5,110 nucleotides of DNA, taken from the NCBI GenBank assembly GCA_030631915.1, contig DAOVKF010000111.1, forward strand, positions 1 to 5,110. Reading direction: 5' to 3'. The translations under genes and the position numbers were made by a program. This document shows, piece after piece, positions 1-5,110 of this stretch (positions within the stretch are counted from its first letter, which is position 1; the number at the start of each line of letters is the position of its first letter). The notes under the pieces are model-generated. The model made no database searches. It was not told the DNA's origin and worked only from the letters and a program-made list of their open reading frames with translations. The DNA comes from Candidatus Omnitrophota bacterium. GTDB taxonomy: Bacteria > Omnitrophota > Gorgyraeia > Tantalellales > Tantalellaceae.

Positions 1-1374
1 AAATTCGATCTCGCGGGCTCTGTGGACGCTTTTTTCGCGGCTTTGATAAAAAGGCAGGAAGTACCGTACGCCGCGTTCGCGGAACTGGACCAATGGGCCG
101 TCCTGTCCCTTTCCCCTGAACTTTTTTTCCGGCGGGACGGGCAGGAAACAGTTGTCCGCCCCATGAAAGGCACGATGGCGCGCGGAAAAACCCTTCCGGA
201 AGACGACGACAACAGCCGGGCCCTGGCAGGATCGGTAAAGAACCGCGCGGAGAACATCATGATCGTGGACCTTTTGAGAAACGATCTGGGAAAAATATCC
301 GAGACAGGCTCTGTCAGGCCGGAAGAGCTTTTCACCGTTGAAAAGTATGACACGCTTTTCCAGATGACCTCAACCGTCAGATCGAAAATAAAAAAACACA
401 TGACCTGGCACGGGTTTTTCAGGGAGATGTTCCCTTCCGGGTCGGTGACCGGAGCGCCGAAAAAACGGACAATGGAGATAATAAAAGAGACCGAGGAAGA
501 AGAGCGCAACATTTACACCGGCAGTATCGGCTATATCTCGCCCGCGGGCCACTCCCTTTTCAACGTAGCTATCCGCACCGCGCTTCTCGACAAAAAGACC
601 GGAAAGGCCGAGCTGGGCATAGGAAGCGGAATAGTGTATGATTCCGACCCGGTAAAGGAATATGAAGAATGCCTGTTAAAAGGGTCCTTCCTGACAGGGA
701 TGGGTATCGGGCGGGATTTCGATCTTATAGAAACGCTGCTCTGGGAAAACGGGGCGTATTTTCTGCTGGACCTTCACCTCAAAAGGCTTGAAAAGAGCGC
801 CGGATATTTCTCGTATCCATATGTCAGGGGCAGTGTCGAGTCTTCCCTGAACAATATCTCCCGCTCTTTCGACAAGTCCGAAAAATACCGTATCCGGCTG
901 CTTCTGAATAAAGCCGGCAATATCACGGTTTCGTCAGCCACGCTCGAAGAGAGCCCGGCATATCCGGTCAAAGCGGCTGTTTCGGATAAACGGACGCCCA
1001 AAGACAGCGTGTTTCTCCGGCACAAGACGACCAACCGCCGACTATACGACAGCGAACTTTCCAGATACAGGAGAGCCGGGTTCTTCGACGTCCTGTTCCT
1101 TAATGACATGGGGGAACTTACCGAAGGCGCCGTGACAAACGTGATCCTCAAAAAGGGTGAAGGATTCTTCACCCCTCCTCTCTCATGCGGGGCCCTCGCC
1201 GGTATTTACCGCGAATACCTGTTGCGGACGGGCGGGTTGCCGTTAAAAGAAAAGGTCCTCTATATTGAGGACCTCAAAAACGCGGATGAGCTGTTTCTGG
1301 TCAATTCGGTAAGAAAAATGACGCCTGCCGTTCTGGCGGAACAGCCTATCCTCCCTTTTCCAACCTGTCCTTGA
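1..1374 (+). CDS. pabB: PabB-PabC fusion: aminodeoxychorismate synthase component I / aminodeoxychorismate lyase, 5'-partial
   Basis: The predicted cytoplasmic protein makes 4-amino-4-deoxychorismate from chorismate and ammonia (PabB part) and then releases pyruvate to give p-aminobenzoate for folate (PabC part). The frame is open from base 1, so the GTG at 22 is internal and the PabB N-terminus lies outside the window. Counting from that GTG, the chorismate-binding domain shows SPELFF (31-36), RPMKGT with Lys49, NRAENIMIVDLLRNDLG, PSGSVTGAPK and GIGSGIVYDSDP. The Lys in the PIKGT-type motif points to PabB; anthranilate synthase (TrpE) normally has Ala there. From about residue 233 a class IV aminotransferase-fold domain follows, with HKTTNRRLYD (Lys335, the expected PLP lysine) and TEGAVTNV (Glu368, Thr372, Asn373). 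PabB-PabC fusions are known in several bacterial phyla. The last 29 bases overlap the convergent ferritin-like gene. A glutamine amidotransferase partner (PabA) is not in the window. Confidence 0.93.
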   Translation, partial: KFDLAGSVDAFFAALIKRQEVPYAAFAELDQWAVLSLSPELFFRRDGQETVVRPMKGTMARGKTLPEDDDNSRALAGSVKNRAENIMIVDLLRNDLGKISETGSVRPEELFTVEKYDTLFQMTSTVRSKIKKHMTWHGFFREMFPSGSVTGAPKKRTMEIIKETEEEERNIYTGSIGYISPAGHSLFNVAIRTALLDKKTGKAELGIGSGIVYDSDPVKEYEECLLKGSFLTGMGIGRDFDLIETLLWENGAYFLLDLHLKRLEKSAGYFSYPYVRGSVESSLNNISRSFDKSEKYRIRLLLNKAGNITVSSATLEESPAYPVKAAVSDKRTPKDSVFLRHKTTNRRLYDSELSRYRRAGFFDVLFLNDMGELTEGAVTNVILKKGEGFFTPPLSCGALAGIYREYLLRTGGLPLKEKVLYIEDLKNADELFLVNSVRKMTPAVLAEQPILPFPTCP

Positions 1375-1834
1375 TATCAAATATCTCCCTGATATGGCGG
1401 ATCTCCTCGTCGATAAGGACATCTATGGTGGCGGACCTTTCAGGGGAAACGTGCCGTTTTAGTTCGTGCAGAAAAAGCATGAAATCTTTTTCAAAATTGA
1501 CCCCCGCCCGAAGCGCTTCCTCCTCGTCTATGGTTGACTCAAGCGCTTTTTTTTGAGTGTTGTCGCAGTTGAACGTATTGTCCTCCGCAAGCGATTTCAG
1601 GAAAAGGGACCTTTCGCCGGGATACGCCTCCTCCTGCTTTTCGCCCCGGAGCTTATCAAGCCATCCCTCGATATCGTGCTTGTGCCTCTGTTCGTCCCTG
1701 GCAAGCTCCATGAACAGTTTACCCACGTGGTAATTGCCGCTGTTTCGCGCAAGGGTCAGGTAAAGCTCGACCCCTTTGCCCTTGGCCCGGACAGCCATCT
1801 CCAGGATATCTTTGGAAGTGTATGTTTCGTCCAT
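1346..1834 (-). CDS. Ferritin-like di-iron domain protein (rubrerythrin-type four-helix bundle)
   Basis: This 162-residue protein is predicted to be a cytoplasmic four-helix bundle binding two irons. The ligand pattern is complete: Glu23 (GVELY), Glu48 and His51 (DEQRH), Glu115 (NFEKDF) and Glu144 with His147 (EEIRH), which is the E...ExxH...E...ExxH layout of rubrerythrin and ferritin-like proteins. There is no rubredoxin-type CxxC domain, so it is not a full rubrerythrin. Family members act in peroxide reduction or iron handling; which applies here cannot be read from sequence. The ATG at 1832-1834 is preceded by AAAGGA about 9 bases upstream. A strong candidate promoter lies just before it, so it is probably its own transcription unit. 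Its 3' end overlaps the convergent pabB-pabC gene by 29 bases, which leaves no room for a dedicated intergenic terminator. Confidence 0.88.
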   Translation of the reverse strand: MDETYTSKDILEMAVRAKGKGVELYLTLARNSGNYHVGKLFMELARDEQRHKHDIEGWLDKLRGEKQEEAYPGERSLFLKSLAEDNTFNCDNTQKKALESTIDEEEALRAGVNFEKDFMLFLHELKRHVSPERSATIDVLIDEEIRHIREIFDIKDRLEKGG

Positions 1835-1867
1835 AAAACCCGTTCCTTTCGCGTTGGTCCAAAAAAG

Positions 1868-1896
1868 AATATATCACATCCACGGCGTTCTTTCAA
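1868..1896 (-). promoter_or_regulatory. Sigma70-type promoter of the ferritin-like gene
   Basis: On the minus strand, TTGAAA (1891-1896) and TATATT (1868-1873) are separated by exactly 17 bases. The -10 carries an upstream TGA (1874-1876), giving an extended TGnTATATT. The expected start is near 1861, about 27 bases before the ATG at 1834. The -35 overlaps the stop codon of the short upstream ORF. Confidence 0.6.
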
Positions 1897-1982
1897 CCCT
1901 CCGCCCGGTGTGGATCCTCCCTGTACAGAACATGGTAAACGATCGTTCGCTGCGCTTCTACCAGGGCCCCTTCTATTTTCAT
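1893..1982 (-). CDS. Possible 29-codon small ORF coupled to the hydrolase stop codon
   Basis: The ATG at 1980-1982 overlaps the TGA of the upstream hydrolase gene in an ATGA arrangement typical of translational coupling. The frame runs 29 codons to a TGA at 1893-1895. The peptide begins MKIEGALVEAQRTIVYHVLY and ends in REDPHRAEG. It is charged and possibly helical, with no signal peptide or membrane segment. I recognise no family. There is no separate Shine-Dalgarno sequence, so translation would rely on terminating ribosomes. It may be a chance ORF, or the remnant of a longer hydrolase C-terminus or of a lost gene; confidence is low. Confidence 0.3.
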   Translation of the reverse strand: MKIEGALVEAQRTIVYHVLYREDPHRAEG

Positions 1983-2620
1983 ATTTCGATGACTTTTCCC
2001 GCGCCGCCTTCGATGGATATTTCCGGATAGATTTGCCTTATTCTTTGCTTGTGCTGTGTGCAATGCGTGGGGCAGACAAGGTCCAGATCCTTTATCACCT
2101 CAAACTCGTCAAACCCGTGCAATCCCCCGATCAAAGCGGACACTTTCCCGAACTTCGCGGAAACATTCAGGATATTTCTCACCCCGGGGTGAGAACACCC
2201 GGCGATCACAACCAGGCCCTTATCCGTGTTTACGATCAAAGACTGCTCCCCGTTCTCAAGCAGCCCTGTTGAAAAAACATCCGTATATATTTCCGCGGGC
2301 TCCGCGCATATTACCGTTTCTTTGATCCCTGTTTTCGGGGCATATACCTCCGGAAGATATAATGTGACGTCATTATTGATGTTCAGGAAACTTTCCAGCC
2401 CTCCTATGTGGTCCCAGTGAGTATGAGAGATAAACACAGCGGATATATTCCCGGGCCGGATGTGCAGCTTTTTCATGTTATATAGAAGGACGGAACCGTC
2501 CGCTCCTGTGTCAAAAAGGATCGTCGGCATGTTCTCCCGCTCAACAAGCGCGGAAAACCCCCATTCGCTTTTTAACCCCTTAGTGTAAACGGTATTATCG
2601 GAAATGATCGTGATCTTCAT
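1979..2620 (-). CDS. Metallo-beta-lactamase-fold hydrolase, COG1237 / MptA-like group
   Basis: A 213-residue enzyme is predicted from ATG 2618-2620, which has GGGAG five bases upstream. The frame can be extended to 2728, but those 36 codons (MFLLKLFPVR...) are unlike the family and have no better ribosome site. The protein starts MKITIISDN, as COG1237 proteins do. It carries LFDTGADGS (35-43), the metal motif HTHWDH (His66, His68, Asp70, His71), GCSHPG (His144), GGLHGF (His168) and PTHCTQ (His186), ending GGAGKVIEI. All expected metal ligands for the fold are present. Homologs are often labelled 7,8-dihydropterin-6-methyl-4-(beta-D-ribofuranosyl)aminobenzene-5'-phosphate synthase, but that activity is rarely tested and the true substrate here is unknown. 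The pABA-related wording of that label and the nearby pabB-pabC are probably coincidental. It is likely cytoplasmic, with no signal peptide. Confidence 0.88.
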   Translation of the reverse strand: MKITIISDNTVYTKGLKSEWGFSALVERENMPTILFDTGADGSVLLYNMKKLHIRPGNISAVFISHTHWDHIGGLESFLNINNDVTLYLPEVYAPKTGIKETVICAEPAEIYTDVFSTGLLENGEQSLIVNTDKGLVVIAGCSHPGVRNILNVSAKFGKVSALIGGLHGFDEFEVIKDLDLVCPTHCTQHKQRIRQIYPEISIEGGAGKVIEI

Positions 2621-2683
2621 TCTCTCTCCCGCCGGTTCCCGATCAGGTGTATATAATATGGCCCTCTGCGTTCTGTGGATATT

Positions 2684-2713
2684 ATAATACTTTTCTCCGC
2701 GGACAGGAAACAA
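2684..2713 (-). promoter_or_regulatory. Weak candidate promoter for the hydrolase gene
   Basis: In the AT-rich gap after the peptidase gene, the minus strand has TTGTTT (2708-2713) and TATTAT (2684-2689) with an 18-base spacer. An alternative -10, TATAAT (2681-2686), overlaps it. A second A/T block, TATTAT, lies nearer the gene around 2652-2657 without a good -35. Read-through from the peptidase gene, about 107 bases upstream, is also possible. Confidence 0.3.
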
Positions 2714-2727
2714 TTTTAACAGGAACA

Positions 2728-3774
2728 TTACCGCTTCGGGAGGATGCGCACGCCAAAGACAAGATACGCGGCCAGGATCAAACCTGGAAATAAAGACAAG
2801 GGCTCCGGAACAGAACCGCCGATCCAGCCGTTCATGGACACGAGCCCTCCTATATCCGAATAATCGTCATACTGGGGATGTTCGAGATACTCTATGGGCG
2901 GGTTGGGCGGATCGCCCCTGTCATAGATCGGACCGCATATATCATTCGCTTCGGCGTATGTGAACGCCTCGTCGATCGAAATATTTCCATCCTCGTCCGC
3001 ATCCGCCGGGCCGCTCAGGCCTTTGGCCCACTTGTTCAGGAACGTGGAGCCGTCCGTATCATCATTGATGTAAGAACCCCATGCATATTCCTGTGTGGGT
3101 GTGTAATAATAACTCCACGAGGACTCGTCATGGTCCGCCGCGGTCACGACCATCCTGTTCTCGCCAGTCAGATTATCGATAAAACCCCCGCTGTAACACT
3201 GGCCAAATACGTACATCTCGGTATCCACGTTGAAACCTGCCACGCTGGACGCGAAATCCGCGTCACTGAACGAGGTGCTCCCCCATCCGCAAAGGCCGGA
3301 TTTATAGTCAGGAGGATCATCGGCAGTATCCTGGCCGTGATCAGTAGCCCAGAAATAGAAAATATCATCGGAATCCATGGTGTTGCTGAGGTCATCGAAT
3401 TTCGCGAAAAGGTTCGTCGAGGTAGCGGCCCCGGCCTCAATATCATTATCACTGTCCCCGTCCAGGTCCCAGGGGGAATTAACGTAATACGGGTTATTTC
3501 CGCTGTCAATAAAACGGCAGTCATCGGCCGGATCCTGGCCGTCGGATTGAAAGATAAATATATTTTCTTCAGGGAACTCATAGATGTTGAGAAGGACGTC
3601 ATACATCTGACGGGTATCATTGAGATACGCCGCGTAGTTGCTACTGGTCTGATATCCTCCGTTGAACAGCACCGCGTACTTCTCCGGCGCGCAATTCGCG
3701 TCTGTCGCGCCCAGTAAGGATAACGCGACAATAAGGATTAAGAAAATAAAAACTGAATTTTTCATATCAAACAT
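2728..3774 (-). CDS. Secreted C13/legumain-like cysteine peptidase with PEP-CTERM sorting tail
   Basis: A 348-residue exported protein. Residues 5-24 form a hydrophobic signal peptide, with cleavage likely near ATDA (26) or NCA (29). The body resembles peptidase clan CD, family C13: a beta-strand start YAVLFNGGY (33-41), a strand FYFWATDHGQ with His146, and MYVFGQCYSGGF with Cys193, together the expected His/Cys dyad. Asp-rich stretches probably bind calcium: D103xDxDxDxDIE113 and a textbook EF-hand loop at 258-269 (D258, D260, D262, G263, I265, S266, E269). The C-terminus has the exosortase recognition signature: VPEP (322-325), a hydrophobic segment (about 326-345) and a basic end (PKR). 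By family knowledge the tail would be cut by an exosortase and the protein delivered to the surface or matrix. AGAGG five bases before the ATG at 3772-3774 supports that start over ATG 3763-3765. Substrate is unknown; the proteolytic role is inferred from motifs. Confidence 0.82.
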   Translation of the reverse strand: MFDMKNSVFIFLILIVALSLLGATDANCAPEKYAVLFNGGYQTSSNYAAYLNDTRQMYDVLLNIYEFPEENIFIFQSDGQDPADDCRFIDSGNNPYYVNSPWDLDGDSDNDIEAGAATSTNLFAKFDDLSNTMDSDDIFYFWATDHGQDTADDPPDYKSGLCGWGSTSFSDADFASSVAGFNVDTEMYVFGQCYSGGFIDNLTGENRMVVTAADHDESSWSYYYTPTQEYAWGSYINDDTDGSTFLNKWAKGLSGPADADEDGNISIDEAFTYAEANDICGPIYDRGDPPNPPIEYLEHPQYDDYSDIGGLVSMNGWIGGSVPEPLSLFPGLILAAYLVFGVRILPKR

Positions 3775-3827
3775 TTTTTCCTCTCTGTGATACGCAATTT
3801 CCTACTTTGTTAAATACTAATGAAGGA

Positions 3828-3856
3828 AGTATATCACATAAATCTGTCAAATGCAA
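3828..3856 (-). promoter_or_regulatory. Extended -10 promoter of the PEP-CTERM peptidase gene
   Basis: On the minus strand TGATATACT (3828-3836) is an extended -10. A 17-base spacer places TTGCAT (3851-3856) as a weak -35. A perfect TTGACA (3845-3850) also lies here but only 11 bases from the -10, too close to pair with it. The start would be near 3821, giving a leader of about 47 bases before ATG 3774. Confidence 0.5.
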
Positions 3857-3883
3857 ATTTATCCATAAAAAATTCGGCAGGCT

Positions 3884-4411
3884 TTATTGAAAATATGGAA
3901 TGTCGATGTCAGGGCCCTTTTTCCTGTCGAACCCTATTACCAGGTTACCCAGGATTATGCCGGCAGCCACTCCGATAATATTTGCGCAGGCATCGTGAAG
4001 AGAAGCCGTTCTGGTGGGACAGAATGTCTGTATTATCTCCGTGACAATGCCGTATCCCGTGCCTACTATGAAAGAAAATGTCACGTTCCTTAAAACGGAT
4101 CTGATGCCGGCAAAATAAAAACTCACTACTGTCAAGGTCCCCAGGACCGCATACAGAAAAAAATGGGCCCATTTGTCCCACTCGACCGCGTGCCTCAAAT
4201 GGGCCAATACGGCGAAACGGCTGATCACCTGTATCATTGGTTCCCTGTCAAAAGGAAGAAGAGAAAGTATCACCATCAGTGGCAGCACGGTTAACACGAT
4301 GATCACGCATGCCCACAACACCACGGGCATACATGCTAAAACAGGTTTAACCTGTTTGGTCCAAGAGTTCGCGTTACTCCCCTGCCAGGATCTTTTACAT
4401 CCGCCGATCAT
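3884..4411 (-). CDS. VanZ-family integral membrane protein
   Basis: A 175-residue protein with four predicted membrane segments at roughly 29-52, 83-102, 109-128 and 141-161. VanZ-family signatures are clear: DKWAHFFLYAVLG (Asp79, Lys80, His83), TEIIQ (Glu125, Gln128), then R134xxS137xxD140xxxN144xxG147. The ATG at 4409-4411 is chosen because GAGG sits five bases before it. The in-frame TTG at 4430-4432 (182 residues) has GGGGA directly adjoining it and is the less likely start. VanZ itself gives low-level teicoplanin resistance, but most family members have no known function and should not be called resistance genes. VanZ-like proteins do occur near exosortase/EPS loci, so its place 109 bases upstream of a PEP-CTERM gene is suggestive. 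The two genes appear to have separate promoters. Confidence 0.87.
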   Translation of the reverse strand: MIGGCKRSWQGSNANSWTKQVKPVLACMPVVLWACVIIVLTVLPLMVILSLLPFDREPMIQVISRFAVLAHLRHAVEWDKWAHFFLYAVLGTLTVVSFYFAGIRSVLRNVTFSFIVGTGYGIVTEIIQTFCPTRTASLHDACANIIGVAAGIILGNLVIGFDRKKGPDIDIPYFQ

Positions 4412-4518
4412 ATCACCCTCGGGATCGATCAATCCCCTTTTTTGCGATCTGAGCGAAAAGTTAACAATCTTACAGTGTTTCTACGTATTTATTCCGGCTG
4501 TTTGTTCTTCTAAATTTT

Positions 4519-4546
4519 ATTATATCATCCCTTCTCGCAAAGTCAA
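4519..4546 (-). promoter_or_regulatory. Near-consensus sigma70 promoter of the vanZ-like gene
   Basis: On the minus strand TTGACT (4541-4546) and a perfect TATAAT (4519-4524) are 16 bases apart, and TGA precedes the -10 to give an extended TGnTATAAT. This is one of the two best promoters in the window. The predicted start near 4511 leaves a leader of about 100 bases before ATG 4411, long for an unregulated gene, although I see no clear structured element in it. Confidence 0.68.
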
Positions 4547-4628
4547 TACATTTCTGGTAATAAGTTTAGCCGGAGAAAGAAGTCGCCGCTTATCTTCCTC
4601 CGATGGAAGGGATCTGGAGCTTTTTCCT

Positions 4629-4656
4629 AAAAAAACAGGGGCTTCTTATGCACCCG
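4629..4656 (-). terminator. Probable Rho-independent terminator after tRNA-Phe
   Basis: Read on the minus strand, CGGGTGC (4650-4656) pairs with GCCCCTG (4636-4642) around a seven-base loop. The stem has one T/C mismatch and one G-T pair. It is followed at once by seven Ts (4629-4635). It lies about 94 bases beyond the tRNA 3' end and is the first such structure downstream. Confidence 0.5.
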
Positions 4657-4749
4657 AACCTATTACGCGATTCTCAGGGCAGTAACACGTCTGTCCGGAT
4701 AAATGGCTGTGAATGGAAGGGAAAGCAGGGGTCTGGACCTTTACCGTAA

Positions 4750-4825
4750 TGGTGCCAAGGGACGGAATCGAACCGCCGACACAGGGATTTTCAGTCCCCT
4801 GCTCTACCTGCTGAGCTACCTTGGC
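4750..4825 (-). tRNA. tRNA-Phe (anticodon GAA), CCA encoded
   Basis: The complete 76-nucleotide cloverleaf decodes UUC/UUU. On the minus strand the acceptor GCCAAGG pairs with CCTTGGC, followed by discriminator A and a genomic CCA (4750-4752). T8-A9 are present, the D stem is GCTC/GAGC, the anticodon arm is GGGGA-CTGAAAA-TCCCT with GAA at positions 34-36, the variable loop is GTGTC, and the T arm is GGCGG-TTCGATT-CCGTC. A is found at positions 37 and 38, as is usual for tRNA-Phe. It has its own promoter and appears to be a single-gene unit. Confidence 0.97.
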
Positions 4826-4840
4826 ACCGATCGAAAATCT

Positions 4841-4868
4841 ATTATACTTAAATGTTCGAGAATCGCAA
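4841..4868 (-). promoter_or_regulatory. Promoter of tRNA-Phe
   Basis: On the minus strand a perfect TATAAT (4841-4846) is preceded by a 16-base spacer and TTGCGA (4863-4868). The predicted start near 4833 leaves a leader of about eight bases before the mature tRNA end, normal for a tRNA gene. The first copy of the 23-base direct repeat begins only 17 bases upstream of the -35. Confidence 0.65.
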
Positions 4869-4885
4869 GAAAAGTTTTTCATTAG

Positions 4886-4944
4886 TAGTGTCAAGAATTA
4901 CGGGCACTGCATTCAAGAGGATAGTGTAACATATTGTGGGCACT
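4886..4944. repeat. Two direct 23-base repeats, TAGTGT-N10-GGGCACT, period 36
   Basis: Copy 1 (4886-4908) and copy 2 (4922-4944) share TAGTGT at the start and GGGCACT at the end, with 17 of 23 positions identical. Each copy also has a partial dyad, AGTG facing CACT, around a 14-base centre. The pattern could be a pair of protein-binding sites or the remnant of an insertion-sequence end. No transposase is present to decide. Confidence 0.45.
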
Positions 4945-4951
4945 TTCGAGG

Positions 4952-5092
4952 TGTCATCCTGAGCGAGGGCGAAGCCCGAGTCGAAGGATCTGGCTCCGAA
5001 AGACCCAAGGGCTTCGATTCACTCGAGGGGCTTCCGCACATAGTGGCCGGATTCTTCGCCCTCCCGACAAATCGGGAGGGCTCAGAATGACA
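4952..5092. mobile_element. MITE/REP-like 141-base inverted-repeat element
   Basis: The ends TGTCATCCTGAGC (4952-4964) and GCTCAGAATGACA (5080-5092) are inverted repeats with 12 of 13 matches. The left arm (4952-4994) and right arm (5046-5092, inverted) share one design: a TGTCATYCTGAG head, a variable hairpin, and a CGAAGRATCYGGC tail. The left hairpin is GGGC-GAA-GCCC (4967-4977). The right is a perfect nine-pair stem, CCCTCCCGA/TCGGGAGGG (5059-5067/5072-5080). About 51 bases separate the arms. Elements beginning GTCATCCTGAGCGA are, to my knowledge, scattered in many copies through several bacterial genomes. It encodes no protein, so any movement would need a transposase supplied from elsewhere. 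No convincing target duplication is visible. Confidence 0.75.
5059..5080. repeat. Perfect 9-bp stem-loop within the repeat element
   Basis: CCCTCCCGA and TCGGGAGGG pair perfectly around a four-base CAAA loop. No T-run follows on either strand, so it is not a canonical Rho-independent terminator. It is best read as the structural core of the right arm of the inverted-repeat element. Confidence 0.7.
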
Positions 5093-5110
5093 TCGACGCT
5101 GTAATGCTGC

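Larger units (their letters stand above)
4433..4749. other. Non-coding gap between vanZ-like gene and tRNA-Phe
   Basis: This 317-base gap holds the vanZ promoter (4519-4546) and a probable tRNA terminator (4629-4656). Bases 4547-4628 and 4657-4749 show nothing I recognise: no riboswitch signature, no second RNA gene, and no ORF with a ribosome site. A plus-strand 48-codon ORF (4603-4749) lacks a Shine-Dalgarno sequence and is not called. Confidence 0.6.

Noticed and set aside
1938..1947. Perfect ten-base palindrome AACGATCGTT
   Set aside because: It lies inside the small ORF, is short, has no second copy in the window and is not placed at a promoter; chance is sufficient.
1553..2272. Plus-strand open frame of 239 codons across the ferritin-like and hydrolase genes
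   Set aside because: It spans two recognised minus-strand genes and their promoter, has no ribosome site or family resemblance, and is best read as a shadow.
2878..3717. Long plus-strand open frame (279 codons) opposite the PEP-CTERM peptidase gene
   Set aside because: It lies wholly antisense to a gene with signal peptide, catalytic motifs and sorting tail. Its translation is V/I/R-rich without domain features, as expected for a mirror frame.
3845..3850. Perfect TTGACA as -35 of the peptidase promoter
   Set aside because: It is only 11 bases from the clear extended -10, and no acceptable -10 lies 16-18 bases downstream of it.
4603..4749. Plus-strand 48-codon ORF between the vanZ promoter and the tRNA
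   Set aside because: No Shine-Dalgarno sequence precedes the ATG, the product resembles nothing I know, and it runs through the tRNA terminator region on the opposite strand.
4750..4825. tRNA-Phe as an integration (att) site for a genomic island
   Set aside because: I see no repeat of the tRNA 3' end elsewhere in the window and no integrase; the repeats lie on the 5' side of the tRNA, not at its 3' end.
4646..4894. Minus-strand open frame containing VAQQVEQGTENPCVGGSIPSLG
   Set aside because: This is the tRNA-Phe gene translated; that peptide pattern is a well-known artefact of tRNA sequences.
4821..5090. Plus-strand open frame of 89 codons ending in the repeat element
   Set aside because: It begins in the tRNA gene and ends inside the inverted-repeat element; much of its sequence is a translation of the repeat arms.

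Overview
The window looks like a stretch of a Gram-negative bacterial chromosome. The main clue is a secreted protein with a C-terminal PEP-CTERM sorting tail, which implies that an exosortase system exists elsewhere in the genome. The MITE-like repeat beginning TGTCATCCTGAG and the PabB-PabC fusion would suit a poorly cultivated lineage such as Omnitrophota or a deltaproteobacterial relative, but the phylum is inference and the window carries no phylogenetic marker that settles it.

Layout: 1-1374 (+) is the 3' part of a pabB-pabC fusion (p-aminobenzoate branch of folate synthesis), cut by the left window edge. It runs tail-to-tail into a minus-strand gene for a ferritin-like di-iron protein (1346-1834), overlapping it by 29 bases. 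Continuing along the minus strand and against the coordinates are a possible 29-codon ORF (1893-1982), a COG1237-type metallo-beta-lactamase-fold hydrolase (1979-2620), a PEP-CTERM-tailed C13/legumain-like cysteine peptidase (2728-3774) and a VanZ-family membrane protein (3884-4411). A minus-strand tRNA-Phe(GAA) with encoded CCA lies at 4750-4825. The right end (4886-5092) has no gene. It holds a pair of 23-base direct repeats and a 141-base inverted-repeat element.

The four minus-strand protein genes are codirectional, but probably not one simple operon: near-consensus sigma70-type promoters can be read before vanZ, the peptidase, the ferritin-like gene and the tRNA, plus a weaker one before the hydrolase. 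Three of these have an extended -10 starting TGATATA. No shared pathway is evident. The vanZ/peptidase pair faces the envelope, while the hydrolase and di-iron protein are probably cytoplasmic metalloenzymes. No CRISPR array, phage gene, transposase or obvious defence system is present. The most unusual items are the exosortase-tailed C13-like peptidase, the short ORF coupled to the hydrolase stop codon, and the repeat cluster upstream of the tRNA.
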